Positions 44,385 to 52,943 of a stretch of 64,000 nt of DNA are shown here, in pieces (the first letter of the stretch is position 1; each line of letters starts with the position of its first letter). Below the pieces are notes generated by a model that saw only the letters and a list, made by a program, of their open reading frames with translations, ran no database searches and had not been told where the DNA came from. Origin of the DNA: Prauserella cavernicola (GTDB taxonomy: Bacteria > Actinomycetota > Actinomycetes > Mycobacteriales > Pseudonocardiaceae); the NCBI RefSeq assembly GCF_016595675.1, contig NZ_JAENJH010000005.1, positions 248,001-312,000 of the forward strand, given 5' to 3'. The translations under genes were made by a program, and so were the position numbers.

Positions 44385-46345
44385 GTGCCACGAGCCGCTA
44401 CCGCCACTTGTTCTCGCCGCTGCGGCTGGGACCGGTGACACTGGCCAACCGCGTGGTGTTCTCCGCGCACCTGACGAACTACGCGCACGACGGCCTGCCG
44501 AGCGAGCAGCACGCGGCCTACTACGCGGCGCGCGCCCGGGGCGGCGCCGGGCTCATCATCACCGAGGAGCACTCGACCCACCCCACGGACTGGCCGTACG
44601 AGAAGCTGATCCACGGCTTCCACCCCGAGGTGGTCCCCGGCTACCGGCGCATCACCGACGCGGTGCACGCGCACGACGTCCCGGTCTTCGCCCAGCTCAA
44701 CCACAACGGCGGGCAGGCGTCCAGCATGTACTCGCGACTGCCGGTCTGGGCGCCCTCGCCGGTGCCGGACCCGCTGTTTCGCGAGGTTCCCAAGGGCGTC
44801 ACGCTCGCCGAGATCGACGAGATCGTGGCCGGCTACGCGACGGTGGCCGAGCACTGCAGAGCGGGCGGGTTCGACGGCGTCGAGTTGCAGTGCTCGCACT
44901 CCTCGATCGTGCGCGGCTTCCTCTCCCCCGCCACCAACGTGCGCAACGACGACTACGGCGGCTCGCTGGCCAACCGCGCGAGACTCCTGCTGCGGCTCGT
45001 GGCCGCCGTGCGCGAGGCGATCGGGCCGGGAATGGCACTGGGCGTGCGGCTGTGCGGTGACGAGCTGATCGAGGGCGGCACCACGATCGACGAGGCCGTC
45101 GAGGTGGCCAGATGGGTCGAGGCGAGCGGGTGTGTCGACTACATCAACACCTCGATCGGGGTCGCCACGTCGACGCTCTACATGATCGAGGCGTCGATGA
45201 GCATCCCGCCCGGCTACGCGATGTTCATCCCGAGCGCGCTGCGCAAGGCGGTGGACCTGCCGGTGGTCGGCGTGGGCCGGTTCAAGGACCCGCTGCAGGC
45301 CGACCGTGCGCTCGCCGAGGGACATGCTGACCTGATCGGCGTGGTGCGCGGGCAGATCGCCGACGCCGACTTCGTCGCCAAGGCGCGCGCCGGCCACGCG
45401 ACGGAGATCCGCACGTGCCTGTCGTGCAACCAGGAGTGCGTGGGCCGCATGGGGCTCAACCGCTGGCTCGGCTGCATCGAGAATCCCCGCACGGGCAAGG
45501 AGAGCGTCGCGCTGCCGACGCCGATCCGGCGTGGCCGCAGGGTCGTCGTGGTGGGCGGTGGCCCCGCCGGGTTGCAGGCCGCGGCGACGGCTGCCGAACG
45601 CGGGCACGAGGTGACGCTGCTGGAGCGGCAGCAGGGCACGGGCGGGCAGGTGAGCCTCGCCGCGAGCGTGCCGAGCAGGGCCGAGTTCCTCGACGTGGTG
45701 CGCAACTCGCTGTCGGAGTGCAGGCGCTACGGCGTGGACGTGCGCACCGGTGTCACCGCGACCGCCGCCGAGATCCGCGCGCTGGAGCCCGAGGTGGTGG
45801 TGCTCGCCACCGGCGCGAGGCCGCAGGCGCCGTGGTGGGCGGGCGGTATCGAGCGCATCGTCGACGTGCGCGACGTGCTGGACGGCACGGCCGCGCCCGA
45901 GGGGCACGTCGTGGTGGTGGACGACCTGGGCTTCCACCAGGCCACGTCGGTGGCCGAACTACTCGCCGACCGCGGCTGCACCGTGCGGATCTCCACCTCG
46001 GGCATGGTCGTGGGCCAGGACCTGGGCGTGACGCTGGACCTGGAGACCTTCACCGTGCGCGCCGCGGCGAAGGGCATCACCCAGACCACCGACGAGGTCG
46101 TGCTGGGGGCCGAACAGGACGACGGTGGTGTGCGGCTGCAGATGCTGACGCACACCACCGGATCGACCACGGACGTGCACTGCGACTGGGTGGTCTGCGC
46201 GACGCACCAGACGCCGGAGGACGAGCTGTGGCACGAACTCTCGGGCGCGGCCGGGTTCGAGGTGCACCGCGTCGGTGACTGCGTGACGCCCCGCCGCGCG
46301 CACGCCGCCGTGATCGAGGGCCACCGGGTGGCGGTGGGGATATGA
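44381..46345 (+). CDS. Mycofactocin-associated OYE/FadH-like flavoenzyme 2
   Basis: 654 residues. Barrel region: PLRLGPVTLANRVVFSAHLTNYAHDG, FAQLNHNGGQASS, SHSSIVRGFLSPATNVRNDDYGG. The intact [4Fe-4S] motif CLSCNQECVGR...GCIENP contrasts with the preceding paralogue. The FAD/NAD(P) part starts VVVVGGGPAGLQAAATAAERGH. It overlaps its upstream neighbour by 4 bp (ATGA) and the next gene likewise. It may accept electrons from mycofactocinol or reduce an enone; unproven. Confidence 0.9.
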   Translation: MSATSRYRHLFSPLRLGPVTLANRVVFSAHLTNYAHDGLPSEQHAAYYAARARGGAGLIITEEHSTHPTDWPYEKLIHGFHPEVVPGYRRITDAVHAHDVPVFAQLNHNGGQASSMYSRLPVWAPSPVPDPLFREVPKGVTLAEIDEIVAGYATVAEHCRAGGFDGVELQCSHSSIVRGFLSPATNVRNDDYGGSLANRARLLLRLVAAVREAIGPGMALGVRLCGDELIEGGTTIDEAVEVARWVEASGCVDYINTSIGVATSTLYMIEASMSIPPGYAMFIPSALRKAVDLPVVGVGRFKDPLQADRALAEGHADLIGVVRGQIADADFVAKARAGHATEIRTCLSCNQECVGRMGLNRWLGCIENPRTGKESVALPTPIRRGRRVVVVGGGPAGLQAAATAAERGHEVTLLERQQGTGGQVSLAASVPSRAEFLDVVRNSLSECRRYGVDVRTGVTATAAEIRALEPEVVVLATGARPQAPWWAGGIERIVDVRDVLDGTAAPEGHVVVVDDLGFHQATSVAELLADRGCTVRISTSGMVVGQDLGVTLDLETFTVRAAAKGITQTTDEVVLGAEQDDGGVRLQMLTHTTGSTTDVHCDWVVCATHQTPEDELWHELSGAAGFEVHRVGDCVTPRRAHAAVIEGHRVAVGI

Positions 46346-47277
46346 ACGCCGATTGCGTTGCCCTGCTGGTGATCCGGCGTGGCGTGCCGCCGCTCGGCGG
46401 AGACGAGGCGGTGGCCGAGGCCGGTGGCGACGCGCTGCTCGTCGGTGCCGGGTGTGCCGAGGCCATGGCGCAGCTGCCGCCGTTGCGCCGCGCGTGGTGC
46501 GCCGAGTCCGGTGACTTCGCCGCCGGTGCGTGGGCGCGCGCGCTCGCGCCGGTGCTGCGCAACGTGCGCCGCGTGGTGCTGCCCGCCTCCGCCGACGGCA
46601 GGGATCTCGCGCCCAGGCTCGCGGCGGAGCTGGACCGGCCGCTGCTGGCCGGTGCCGTGCGGATCGGTGAGCGGGGCGCCGAACTGGCCCGCTGGGACGG
46701 ACGGCTCGCGGTGACCGTGGATACGTCACGGCCGTTCGTCGCGACACTCGTGCCCGGGGTGCGCGGCAGCACGCCCGCCGAGGTGGAGCCCGAGGTCACC
46801 GCACTCGAGCTGACCGTGCCCGAGTCGGCCGACGCGCGGGTGCTCGAGGTGCTCGATCCCGACCCGGCCACCGCGGACCTCGCGGAGGCGCCGCGCATCC
46901 TCGGCGCCGGAGCGGGCCTCGCGCGCGGTGGGCTGTCCGGTCCGGAGTCGCTGGACCTGCTCGGCGAGGTCGCCTCGGCGCTGGGCGCCTCCCTCGGAGC
47001 GACGCGCGTGGTGACCGACGCGGGCTGGGCGCCCTACGAACGGCAGATCGGCACCACCGGTGTGGTCGTCGATCCCGATCTCTACGTGGCGTTCGGGGTC
47101 TCCGGCGCCACCCAGCACACCGGCGGGCTCGGCAACCCGCGCCACGTCGTGTCGATCAACACCGACGGCAGCTCGCCCATGACGGCGATGGCCGACCTCG
47201 GGCTGGTCACCGACGCGCAGGCGCTGCTGCGGGAGCTGGCCCGCCGTCTGGACGTCCCCGGGAGCGAACATGCGTGA
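46342..47277 (+). CDS. Electron transfer flavoprotein alpha subunit (FixB-like)
   Basis: 311 residues. The C-terminal FAD domain is canonical: LARGGLSGPESLDLLGEVASALGASLGATRVVTDAGW, YERQIGTTGVVVDPDLYVAFGVSGATQHTGG and NTDGSSPMTAMADLGLVTDA. The N-terminal domain is divergent. It pairs with the beta subunit at 49006, but the quinone oxidoreductase and ferredoxin genes lie between, giving a fixB-fixC-fixX-fixA order. Confidence 0.9.
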   Translation: MNADCVALLVIRRGVPPLGGDEAVAEAGGDALLVGAGCAEAMAQLPPLRRAWCAESGDFAAGAWARALAPVLRNVRRVVLPASADGRDLAPRLAAELDRPLLAGAVRIGERGAELARWDGRLAVTVDTSRPFVATLVPGVRGSTPAEVEPEVTALELTVPESADARVLEVLDPDPATADLAEAPRILGAGAGLARGGLSGPESLDLLGEVASALGASLGATRVVTDAGWAPYERQIGTTGVVVDPDLYVAFGVSGATQHTGGLGNPRHVVSINTDGSSPMTAMADLGLVTDAQALLRELARRLDVPGSEHA

Positions 47278-48619
47278 GAGGGCAGGACCCGCGAGTACCG
47301 CGGTGATCGTGGACCAGCCCCGACGGCCGGACTTCGACGCGATCGTGGTCGGCGCGGGGCCCGCGGGCTCGGCCGCGGCACTGGAGCTGGCCAGGGCGGG
47401 ACATTCGGTGGCACTGCTGGAACGCGGACCGTTCCCCGGCGCGAAGAACGTCTACGGCGGCGTCGTCTACGGCCGGGTGCTCGACGAGCTGATCCCCCGC
47501 TGGTACGACGAGATGCCGGTGCAGCGCTGGGTCACCCGGCGCCAGACCATGGTGCTCGACGGCGAACGCTCGATGACGGTGGACTTCCGCAGCCAGAACT
47601 GGGGCAGCGCGCCCTACAACGGCGCCACGACCTACCGCGCCGAGTTCGACGAGTGGCTCGCCGGGCACGCGCAGAAGGCGGGCGCGGTGCTGGTTCCCTC
47701 CACCGTGGCCACGCGGCTGTTGCGCACCGAGAGCGGCCGGATCGTCGGCGTGCGCACCGACCGGCCCGACGGCGACCTCACCGCCACGGTCGTCATCGCC
47801 TGCGACGGCGTGAACTCGTTTCTCGCCAAACAGGCCGGGCTCGTCCCCGGCGACCAGGCCGCGCACACCACACTCGGCGTCAAGGAGACGCTGGCGCTGC
47901 CTCGCAAGACCATCGACGAGCGCTTCGGCGTCAGCGCCAACGAGGGCGTGGACATCGAGATGCTCGGCTGCACCCAGGGGATCCCTGGCGGCGGCTTTCT
48001 CTACACCAACGCCGAGACGCTCAGCGTCGGGCTCGTGCTCGGGCTGCGGGGGCTCGCCGAGTCGGGCAGGCGGCCCGAGGAGATCCTGGCCGAGCTGAAA
48101 CGGCACCCCTCGATCCAGCCGCTCGTGCGCGGCGCGGAGCTCGTGGAGTACTCCGCGCACCTCATCCCCGAGGGCGGCTACGACACCATGCCGCGGCTCG
48201 TCGGCGACGGCCTGCTGGTGGCGGGCGACGCGGCGGCGATGTGCCTCGCGGCCGGGATCTGGCTGGAGGGCGTGAACTTCGCGCTGGGCTCGGGCATGTA
48301 CGCGGGCAGGGCGGCCGCGTCGGCGCTGGCCGCCGGCGACCTCGCCGGGCTGCGTGAGTACAAGCGCCTGCTGGAGTCGTCGTTCGTGCTCGCCGATCAC
48401 AAGAAACTGCGCAAGGCGCCAGGGCTCGTGCTCTCCGAACGCATGCAGCGGCGCTACCCCGGCCTGGTGTGCGACCTGGTCGAGGGCATGTTCACCGTCG
48501 AGAACCCCCGGCCGAAACCGGGGGTGCGCAAGCTGCTGCGCGCGTCGGCGAAGCGCCACGGCGTGACACTGCGCGAACTGGCCCGCGACGCCCTCACGGG
48601 CCTCCGAACGTTCGGTTGA
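47270..48619 (+). CDS. FixC/ETF-quinone oxidoreductase-like flavoprotein
   Basis: 449 residues. The FAD motif is AIVVGAGPAGSAAALELARAGHSVALLERGPFPGAKNVYGG, then GLLVAGDAAAMCLAAGIWLEGVNFALGSGMYAGRAAA, both typical of FixC. It should oxidise ETF and pass electrons to the membrane quinone pool together with the ferredoxin encoded next. ATG 47270 overlaps the ETF-alpha end by 8 bp. Confidence 0.9.
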   Translation: MRERAGPASTAVIVDQPRRPDFDAIVVGAGPAGSAAALELARAGHSVALLERGPFPGAKNVYGGVVYGRVLDELIPRWYDEMPVQRWVTRRQTMVLDGERSMTVDFRSQNWGSAPYNGATTYRAEFDEWLAGHAQKAGAVLVPSTVATRLLRTESGRIVGVRTDRPDGDLTATVVIACDGVNSFLAKQAGLVPGDQAAHTTLGVKETLALPRKTIDERFGVSANEGVDIEMLGCTQGIPGGGFLYTNAETLSVGLVLGLRGLAESGRRPEEILAELKRHPSIQPLVRGAELVEYSAHLIPEGGYDTMPRLVGDGLLVAGDAAAMCLAAGIWLEGVNFALGSGMYAGRAAASALAAGDLAGLREYKRLLESSFVLADHKKLRKAPGLVLSERMQRRYPGLVCDLVEGMFTVENPRPKPGVRKLLRASAKRHGVTLRELARDALTGLRTFG

Positions 48620-48724
48620 GGAGGCACCCACCTGTGAACCAACCAACCGCGGTGAAGGGCACCTTTACTGCGTTCAATGCAGTAAAGGTGCCCTTCACCG
48701 CATCCGGGAGGCACCCGTGAACCA
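48620..48724 (+). repeat. Palindrome copy B inside a duplicated RBS-start sequence
   Basis: The palindrome (arms 48649-48671 and 48679-48701) differs from copy A by one base in the centre. It is bracketed by direct copies of GGAGGCACCC and GTGAACCA (48620-48641 and 48707-48724). The left copy opens a 28-codon frame starting MNQPTAVKG at 48634 that ends in the TGA overlapping the ferredoxin GTG at 48717. This looks like an insertion with duplication of the gene's start region. Confidence 0.8.
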
Positions 48725-49013
48725 GCGGTACGGCGACATCTCGTTCGAGGACCGGATGGCGCAGGTCGACTTCCGGGTGGCCGAGGAGCCGCACATCGTC
48801 GTGGACACCGACGTGTGCCGCTCGTGCACCACCAAGGCGTGTGTGCACGCGTGCCCGGCGAACCTGTTCGTGCCCACCGCCGAGGGCGGCATCCTGTTCA
48901 ACTACGAGCAGTGCTTCGAGTGCGGCACGTGCTACCTGGTGTGCGACGGCGGCGACGCGATCAGCTGGAGCTATCCCGATGGCGGCCAGGGCGTGGTGTT
49001 CCGGCATGGCTGA
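48717..49013 (+). CDS. FixX-like ferredoxin
   Basis: 98 residues. Ferredoxin cysteines: CRSCTTKACVHACP and CFECGTCYLVC, with FNYEQCFECGTC as in FixX. It pairs with the FixC-like flavoprotein to carry electrons. GTG 48717 is preceded by GGAGG; the upstream insertion means that a coupled leader peptide now precedes it. Its end overlaps ETF beta by 8 bp. Confidence 0.93.
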   Translation: MNQRYGDISFEDRMAQVDFRVAEEPHIVVDTDVCRSCTTKACVHACPANLFVPTAEGGILFNYEQCFECGTCYLVCDGGDAISWSYPDGGQGVVFRHG

Positions 49014-49857
49014 TCCGCTGGTGGTCGTGCTCCTGCGCTGGACCGACGCGCGCGCCAGGATCGACCCGCTCTCCGGCGAGGTCGAGTCCGATCCGCGCGG
49101 CGCGGGCCCGAGCGAGGCCGACCGCTGCGCGCTGGAGCACGGCCTGCGGATCGCCGAGGCGGCAGGCGGCCGGTGCGTCGCGGTGACGCTCGCGCCCGAG
49201 GAGGCCACCGAACTGCTGCGCGACGCGCTCGCGTGCGGAGCCGACGCCGTGCTGCGCGTGGCCGTGGCCCCGTGGGACCCGCGCGTACCCGACTCGGGCG
49301 CCGCGACCGCGCGGGCACTGGCCACAGCCATCAGGGCCGAGCTCGGCGAGCCGTCGCTGGTGCTCACGGGCGACCATTCCGCCGACCGCGGCACCGGCAG
49401 CACCCCGGCGTTCCTCGCCGCCGAACTGGACTGCGCCCAGGCGCTGGGGCTCGTGCGACTGTCCTATGCCGACGGTGAGCTGCGCGCCCTGCGCAGGCTC
49501 GACCGGGGCCGCAGGGAACGGCTGGCGATCCCGCTGCCAGCCGTGTGCTCCGTGGAACCGGCCGGACTGCGGCTGCGCAGGGCGAGCCTGCCCTCGACCC
49601 TGGCCGCGAGAACCGCCGCCATTCCCGTGGTTGCCGGTACGGTCGAGGCCGAGCCGGTGACGGCCCACGCCGCGCGCCCGTTGCGGCCGAGGGCCAAGGA
49701 GCTGCCCGCACCGCGCGAGGCCGACCCCAGGCTGCGGCTGCTGCGGCTCACGGGCGCGCACGAGGAACGGGAGCCGCCGCGCGTGGTCGTCACCGACGAC
49801 CCGGCGGAGGCGGCCGACGAACTGCTGGACTACCTGAGGGGGAAGGGCTACCTGTGA
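49006..49857 (+). CDS. Electron transfer flavoprotein beta subunit (FixA-like)
   Basis: 283 residues. It has the ETF-beta core: SEADRCALEHGLRIAEAAGGRCVAVTLAPEEATELLRDALACGADAVLRV, GDHSADRGTGSTPAFLAAELDCAQ and IPLPAVCSVEPAGLRLRRASLPSTLAA. It forms the heterodimer with the alpha subunit at 46342. It overlaps the SDR gene by 4 bp (GTGA). Confidence 0.9.
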   Translation: MADPLVVVLLRWTDARARIDPLSGEVESDPRGAGPSEADRCALEHGLRIAEAAGGRCVAVTLAPEEATELLRDALACGADAVLRVAVAPWDPRVPDSGAATARALATAIRAELGEPSLVLTGDHSADRGTGSTPAFLAAELDCAQALGLVRLSYADGELRALRRLDRGRRERLAIPLPAVCSVEPAGLRLRRASLPSTLAARTAAIPVVAGTVEAEPVTAHAARPLRPRAKELPAPREADPRLRLLRLTGAHEEREPPRVVVTDDPAEAADELLDYLRGKGYL

Positions 49858-50633
49858 GCGTCGCGCTGGTCACCGGAGCCGCCCGCGGGATCGGCGCGGC
49901 TGTGGCCCGGCGCCTGGCGTCGGCGGGCTGGCAGGTGGTGGCCGTCGACCGGTGCGCCGACGACCCTCGCGTGCCCTACCCGCTCGGCACCAGGCAGGAA
50001 CTGGCCGCGCTCGCCGACGCCTACCCCGGTGCGGTGCTCGACGTCGTCGCCGACGTACAGGACCCGGCGGCGCTGCGCGCGGCGGTCGAGCTCGCGGAGG
50101 AACGCTTCGGCGGGCTCGACGCCGCCGTCGCCGCGGCCGCGCTGATGGCGGGCGGGCGGCCGTTGTGGGAGAGCGACGACGCCGAATGGGACGCGCTGTT
50201 CTCCGTCGGCGTCACGGGCGTGGCGAACCTGGCCCGCGCCGCGATCCCCGCCCTGCTGCGCAGGCCCGAGCCGCGCCAGGGCCGGTTCGTCGCGCTCGCC
50301 TCGGCCGCCGCGCACCACGGGCTGTGGCACCTCGCGGGCTACAACGCGGCCAAGCACGCCGTGGTGGGACTGGTGCAGGGCCTAGCGACCGACCTGCGCG
50401 GCACCGGCGTCTGCGCCACCGCGGTGTCGCCGGGCTCGACGCGCACGGAGATGCTCACCGCGACGGCGCGGCTCTACGACCTCGCCGACGTCGAGGAATT
50501 CGCCTCGCACCAGCTGGTGGGGCGGCTGCTGGAACCCGACGAGGTGGCCGCGGCGGTGTGCTTCCTGTGCTCACCGGAGTCCTCGGCGATCACGGGCACC
50601 GTCGTGCGCGCGGACGGGGGGTTCGCGCCGTGA
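49854..50633 (+). CDS. Mycofactocin-associated SDR oxidoreductase
   Basis: 259 residues. NAD-binding VTGAARGIGAAVARRLASAGW, catalytic Tyr-x3-Lys in YNAAKHA, and VSPGSTRTEMLT. SDRs coupled to mycofactocin keep their nicotinamide bound and are reoxidised by the peptide cofactor; the location inside the mft operon suggests the same here. The substrate, probably an alcohol, is unknown. It overlaps mftF by 4 bp. Confidence 0.87.
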   Translation: MSVALVTGAARGIGAAVARRLASAGWQVVAVDRCADDPRVPYPLGTRQELAALADAYPGAVLDVVADVQDPAALRAAVELAEERFGGLDAAVAAAALMAGGRPLWESDDAEWDALFSVGVTGVANLARAAIPALLRRPEPRQGRFVALASAAAHHGLWHLAGYNAAKHAVVGLVQGLATDLRGTGVCATAVSPGSTRTEMLTATARLYDLADVEEFASHQLVGRLLEPDEVAAAVCFLCSPESSAITGTVVRADGGFAP

Positions 50634-51949
50634 GGCCGGGCACGCGGCTCACGCTGGACTCCTCGGTGCGCAGGCGCGGACCGCTGCTCATCGGCGGCTC
50701 GCCGCTGCGCCTGGTGCGGCTCGGCAACGCGGGCACCCGGCTGCTGGAGCGCTGGGTGGCAGGCGAACCGCTGGGCGACGGGCCCGCCGAGGAACGCCTG
50801 GCCCGCAGGCTGCTCGACGCCGGGCTCGTGCACCCGAGCCCGCCCGCGGAACTGACCGCGGCGGACGTGACGCTCGTGGTGCCCGTCAAGGACAACCCCG
50901 ACGGCGTGCGGCGGCTGCTCGCCGCCACCGGCGAGGTGGGCGAGGCGATCGTCGTCGACGACGGCTCGCGAGTGCCGCAGCCGGGCGCGTGGCTCCGGCA
51001 CGAACGCTCGCGGGGACCCGCGGCGGCGCGCAACGGTGGCTGGCGGCTGGCGAGCAGCAGGCTGGTGGCGTTCCTCGACGCGGACACCGTGCCGGAACCG
51101 GGCTGGCTCGAGACGCTGCTGCCGCAGTTCTCCGATCCCACGGTGCTCGCCGTGGCGCCCCGCATCCGCAGCGCCGCCGGAGCGGGCGCGCTCGCCCGGT
51201 ACGAGACCGACCGGTCGAGCCTGGACCTCGGACCGCGCCCGGCTCCGGTGAGGCCGCTGAGCCGGGTGAGCTACGTGCCGAGCGCGGCGCTGGTCGTCCG
51301 CCGCTCCGCGCTGTCCGCTGTGGACGGTTTCGACCCGGACCTGCGGTTCGGCGAGGACGTGGACCTCGTGTGGCGGCTGCTCGAACAGGGCGCGGTGCGG
51401 TACGAACCGAGCGCGGTGGTGACGCACGAACCCAGGGCTGCGCTGCGCCCGTGGCTGCGCCAGCGGTTCGAGTACGGCACGTCGGCGGCGCCGCTGTCGA
51501 AGCGGCATCAGGGCAAGCTGAGCCCGGCGAGGCTGTCGGTGTGGAGCGCGGCGGCGTGGGCACTGCTGGTGCTGGGCAGGCCGAAGCCGGCACTGGCGCT
51601 GGCGGCGGGCAGCGCTGCGCTGCTCCCACGCAAGCTGCGGGGCCGGGGTGTGCCCGTGCCGGAATCGCTGCGTCTGGCCGCGCTCGGCCACCTCGGCGCG
51701 GGGCGGCTGCTGGCGGAGGCCACGCGCAGGGCGTGGTGGCCCGCGGCGCTGCTGACGCGCCGTGGCCGCCGGGTGCTGCTCGCGGCGCTGGTGCCGTGTG
51801 CGGCGGAGGCACTGGGCCACTCCCCCGCGTGGCTGGCGCTGCGGCTGGCCGACGACCTGGCCTACGGCGCAGGTGTGTGGGCGGGCTGCGTGCGGGAGCG
51901 GACGGCCGCACCGCTACTGCCGACGTTCACCGAAGGTGCGCTCCGATGA
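50630..51949 (+). CDS. mftF: Mycofactocin glycosyltransferase
   Basis: 439 residues. A PqqD-like N-terminal ~75 residues (LTLDSSVRRRGPLLIGGSPLRLVRLGNAGTRLLERW) is followed by a GT2 domain: VTLVVPVKDNPDGVRRLL, VVDDGS, FLDADTVPEPGWLETLL and GEDVDLVWRLLEQG, then C-terminal hydrophobic segments. MftF adds beta-1,4-linked glucose units to premycofactocin. GTG 50630 overlaps the SDR stop. Confidence 0.93.
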   Translation: MRPGTRLTLDSSVRRRGPLLIGGSPLRLVRLGNAGTRLLERWVAGEPLGDGPAEERLARRLLDAGLVHPSPPAELTAADVTLVVPVKDNPDGVRRLLAATGEVGEAIVVDDGSRVPQPGAWLRHERSRGPAAARNGGWRLASSRLVAFLDADTVPEPGWLETLLPQFSDPTVLAVAPRIRSAAGAGALARYETDRSSLDLGPRPAPVRPLSRVSYVPSAALVVRRSALSAVDGFDPDLRFGEDVDLVWRLLEQGAVRYEPSAVVTHEPRAALRPWLRQRFEYGTSAAPLSKRHQGKLSPARLSVWSAAAWALLVLGRPKPALALAAGSAALLPRKLRGRGVPVPESLRLAALGHLGAGRLLAEATRRAWWPAALLTRRGRRVLLAALVPCAAEALGHSPAWLALRLADDLAYGAGVWAGCVRERTAAPLLPTFTEGALR

Positions 51950-52224
51950 CACCGTGGGCGGTGTCGCGGCGGGGCGCACGCACGTCGGCGGCTCGCCGGT
52001 GCGGCTGTGCGCAGCGCGCCGACACCCGCGAACCGCCAGGCCGGGCCAGGCTGTTCCCGGTGCCGAGACCCCACTCGCGCCACGCAAGCCCGCGAGGCCC
52101 CCACTCGCCACGCACCAGCAGACCGCGCCCGAGAGCCAGGCTCCACTCGCACCACCCGACACCGCTCCCCGGCGCCAGACGCGCCCCGTGCCGGAGCCGC
52201 GTACCCGTGCTCCCGGCCCCTGAC
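51950..52224 (+). repeat. Degenerate repeat-like spacer between mftF and mftE
   Basis: 275 bp with no independent gene. At least one recognisable decayed unit of the 21-bp family is visible (GCGAGGCCCCCACTCGCCAC at 52092). An ATG at 51946 overlapping the mftF stop (ATGA) is in frame with mftE through the whole spacer, giving a possible 93-residue Arg/Pro-rich extension. Confidence 0.5.
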
Positions 52225-52893
52225 ATGACCTCGCTCGCCGATCGTCACTGGCCCGACGTCGAGCCCGCGCTGCTCGCCGTGCCGCTGGGCGCCACCGAGC
52301 AGCACGGGCCGCACCTACCGCTCCACACGGACACCACCATCGCCACCGCACTGGCGCGGCGGCTCGCCGAGCGGGTGCCGGGTGTGCTCGTGGCCCCGGC
52401 CGTGCCGTACGGGTCGAGCGGCGAGCACGCCGGCTTCCCCGGCACGCTGTCGATCGGGCAGGACGCGCTGGAGCTGCTGCTCGTGGAGTTGGCGCGCTCG
52501 GCGGACCACTTCGCGGGCGTGGTGTTCGTCAACGGTCACGGCGGCAACCTGGAGCCGCTGCGCAGGGCCGTTCGGCTGCTCCGCGCCGAGGGCAGGCGCG
52601 TGTTCGCCTGGGCACCTGGCGGACCGGCCGACGACACGCACGCGGGGCGAACGGAGACGTCGGTGCTGCTCCACCTGCGGCCCGCCGACGTTCGCGTCGA
52701 TGCCGCGGAACCGGGCGACGCCACGCCGCTGCCGGACCTGCTCGACCGGCTGGTCGACGGTGGTGTCCGCGGCGTGAGCCCGAACGGAGTGCTCGGTGAC
52801 CCGACGGGAGCCTCGGCGGAGGAGGGTGAGGCGCGGCTGACGACGTGGGGGGATGCGCTCGTCGCCGCCGTGCGCGGCTGGCTTGCCGGGTGA
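52225..52893 (+). CDS. mftE: Mycofactocin creatininase-family peptidase
   Basis: 222 residues from ATG 52225. It releases the modified Val-Tyr unit from MftA. Metal-binding motifs: LGATEQHGPHLPLHTDT, GSSGEHAGFPGTLSIG, VNGHGGN and HAGRTETSVLL. MTSLADRHWPDVEPALLAVPLG matches the expected N-terminus. Unlike the rest of the operon it is not coupled by a short overlap; a repeat-rich spacer intervenes. It comes after mftF here, not before as in the common order. Confidence 0.93.
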   Translation: MTSLADRHWPDVEPALLAVPLGATEQHGPHLPLHTDTTIATALARRLAERVPGVLVAPAVPYGSSGEHAGFPGTLSIGQDALELLLVELARSADHFAGVVFVNGHGGNLEPLRRAVRLLRAEGRRVFAWAPGGPADDTHAGRTETSVLLHLRPADVRVDAAEPGDATPLPDLLDRLVDGGVRGVSPNGVLGDPTGASAEEGEARLTTWGDALVAAVRGWLAG

Positions 52894-52943
52894 CGCTAAC
52901 CTGCCCAGAGGCACGCAGGATCAGCAATGAGGGTGGTGACGCG

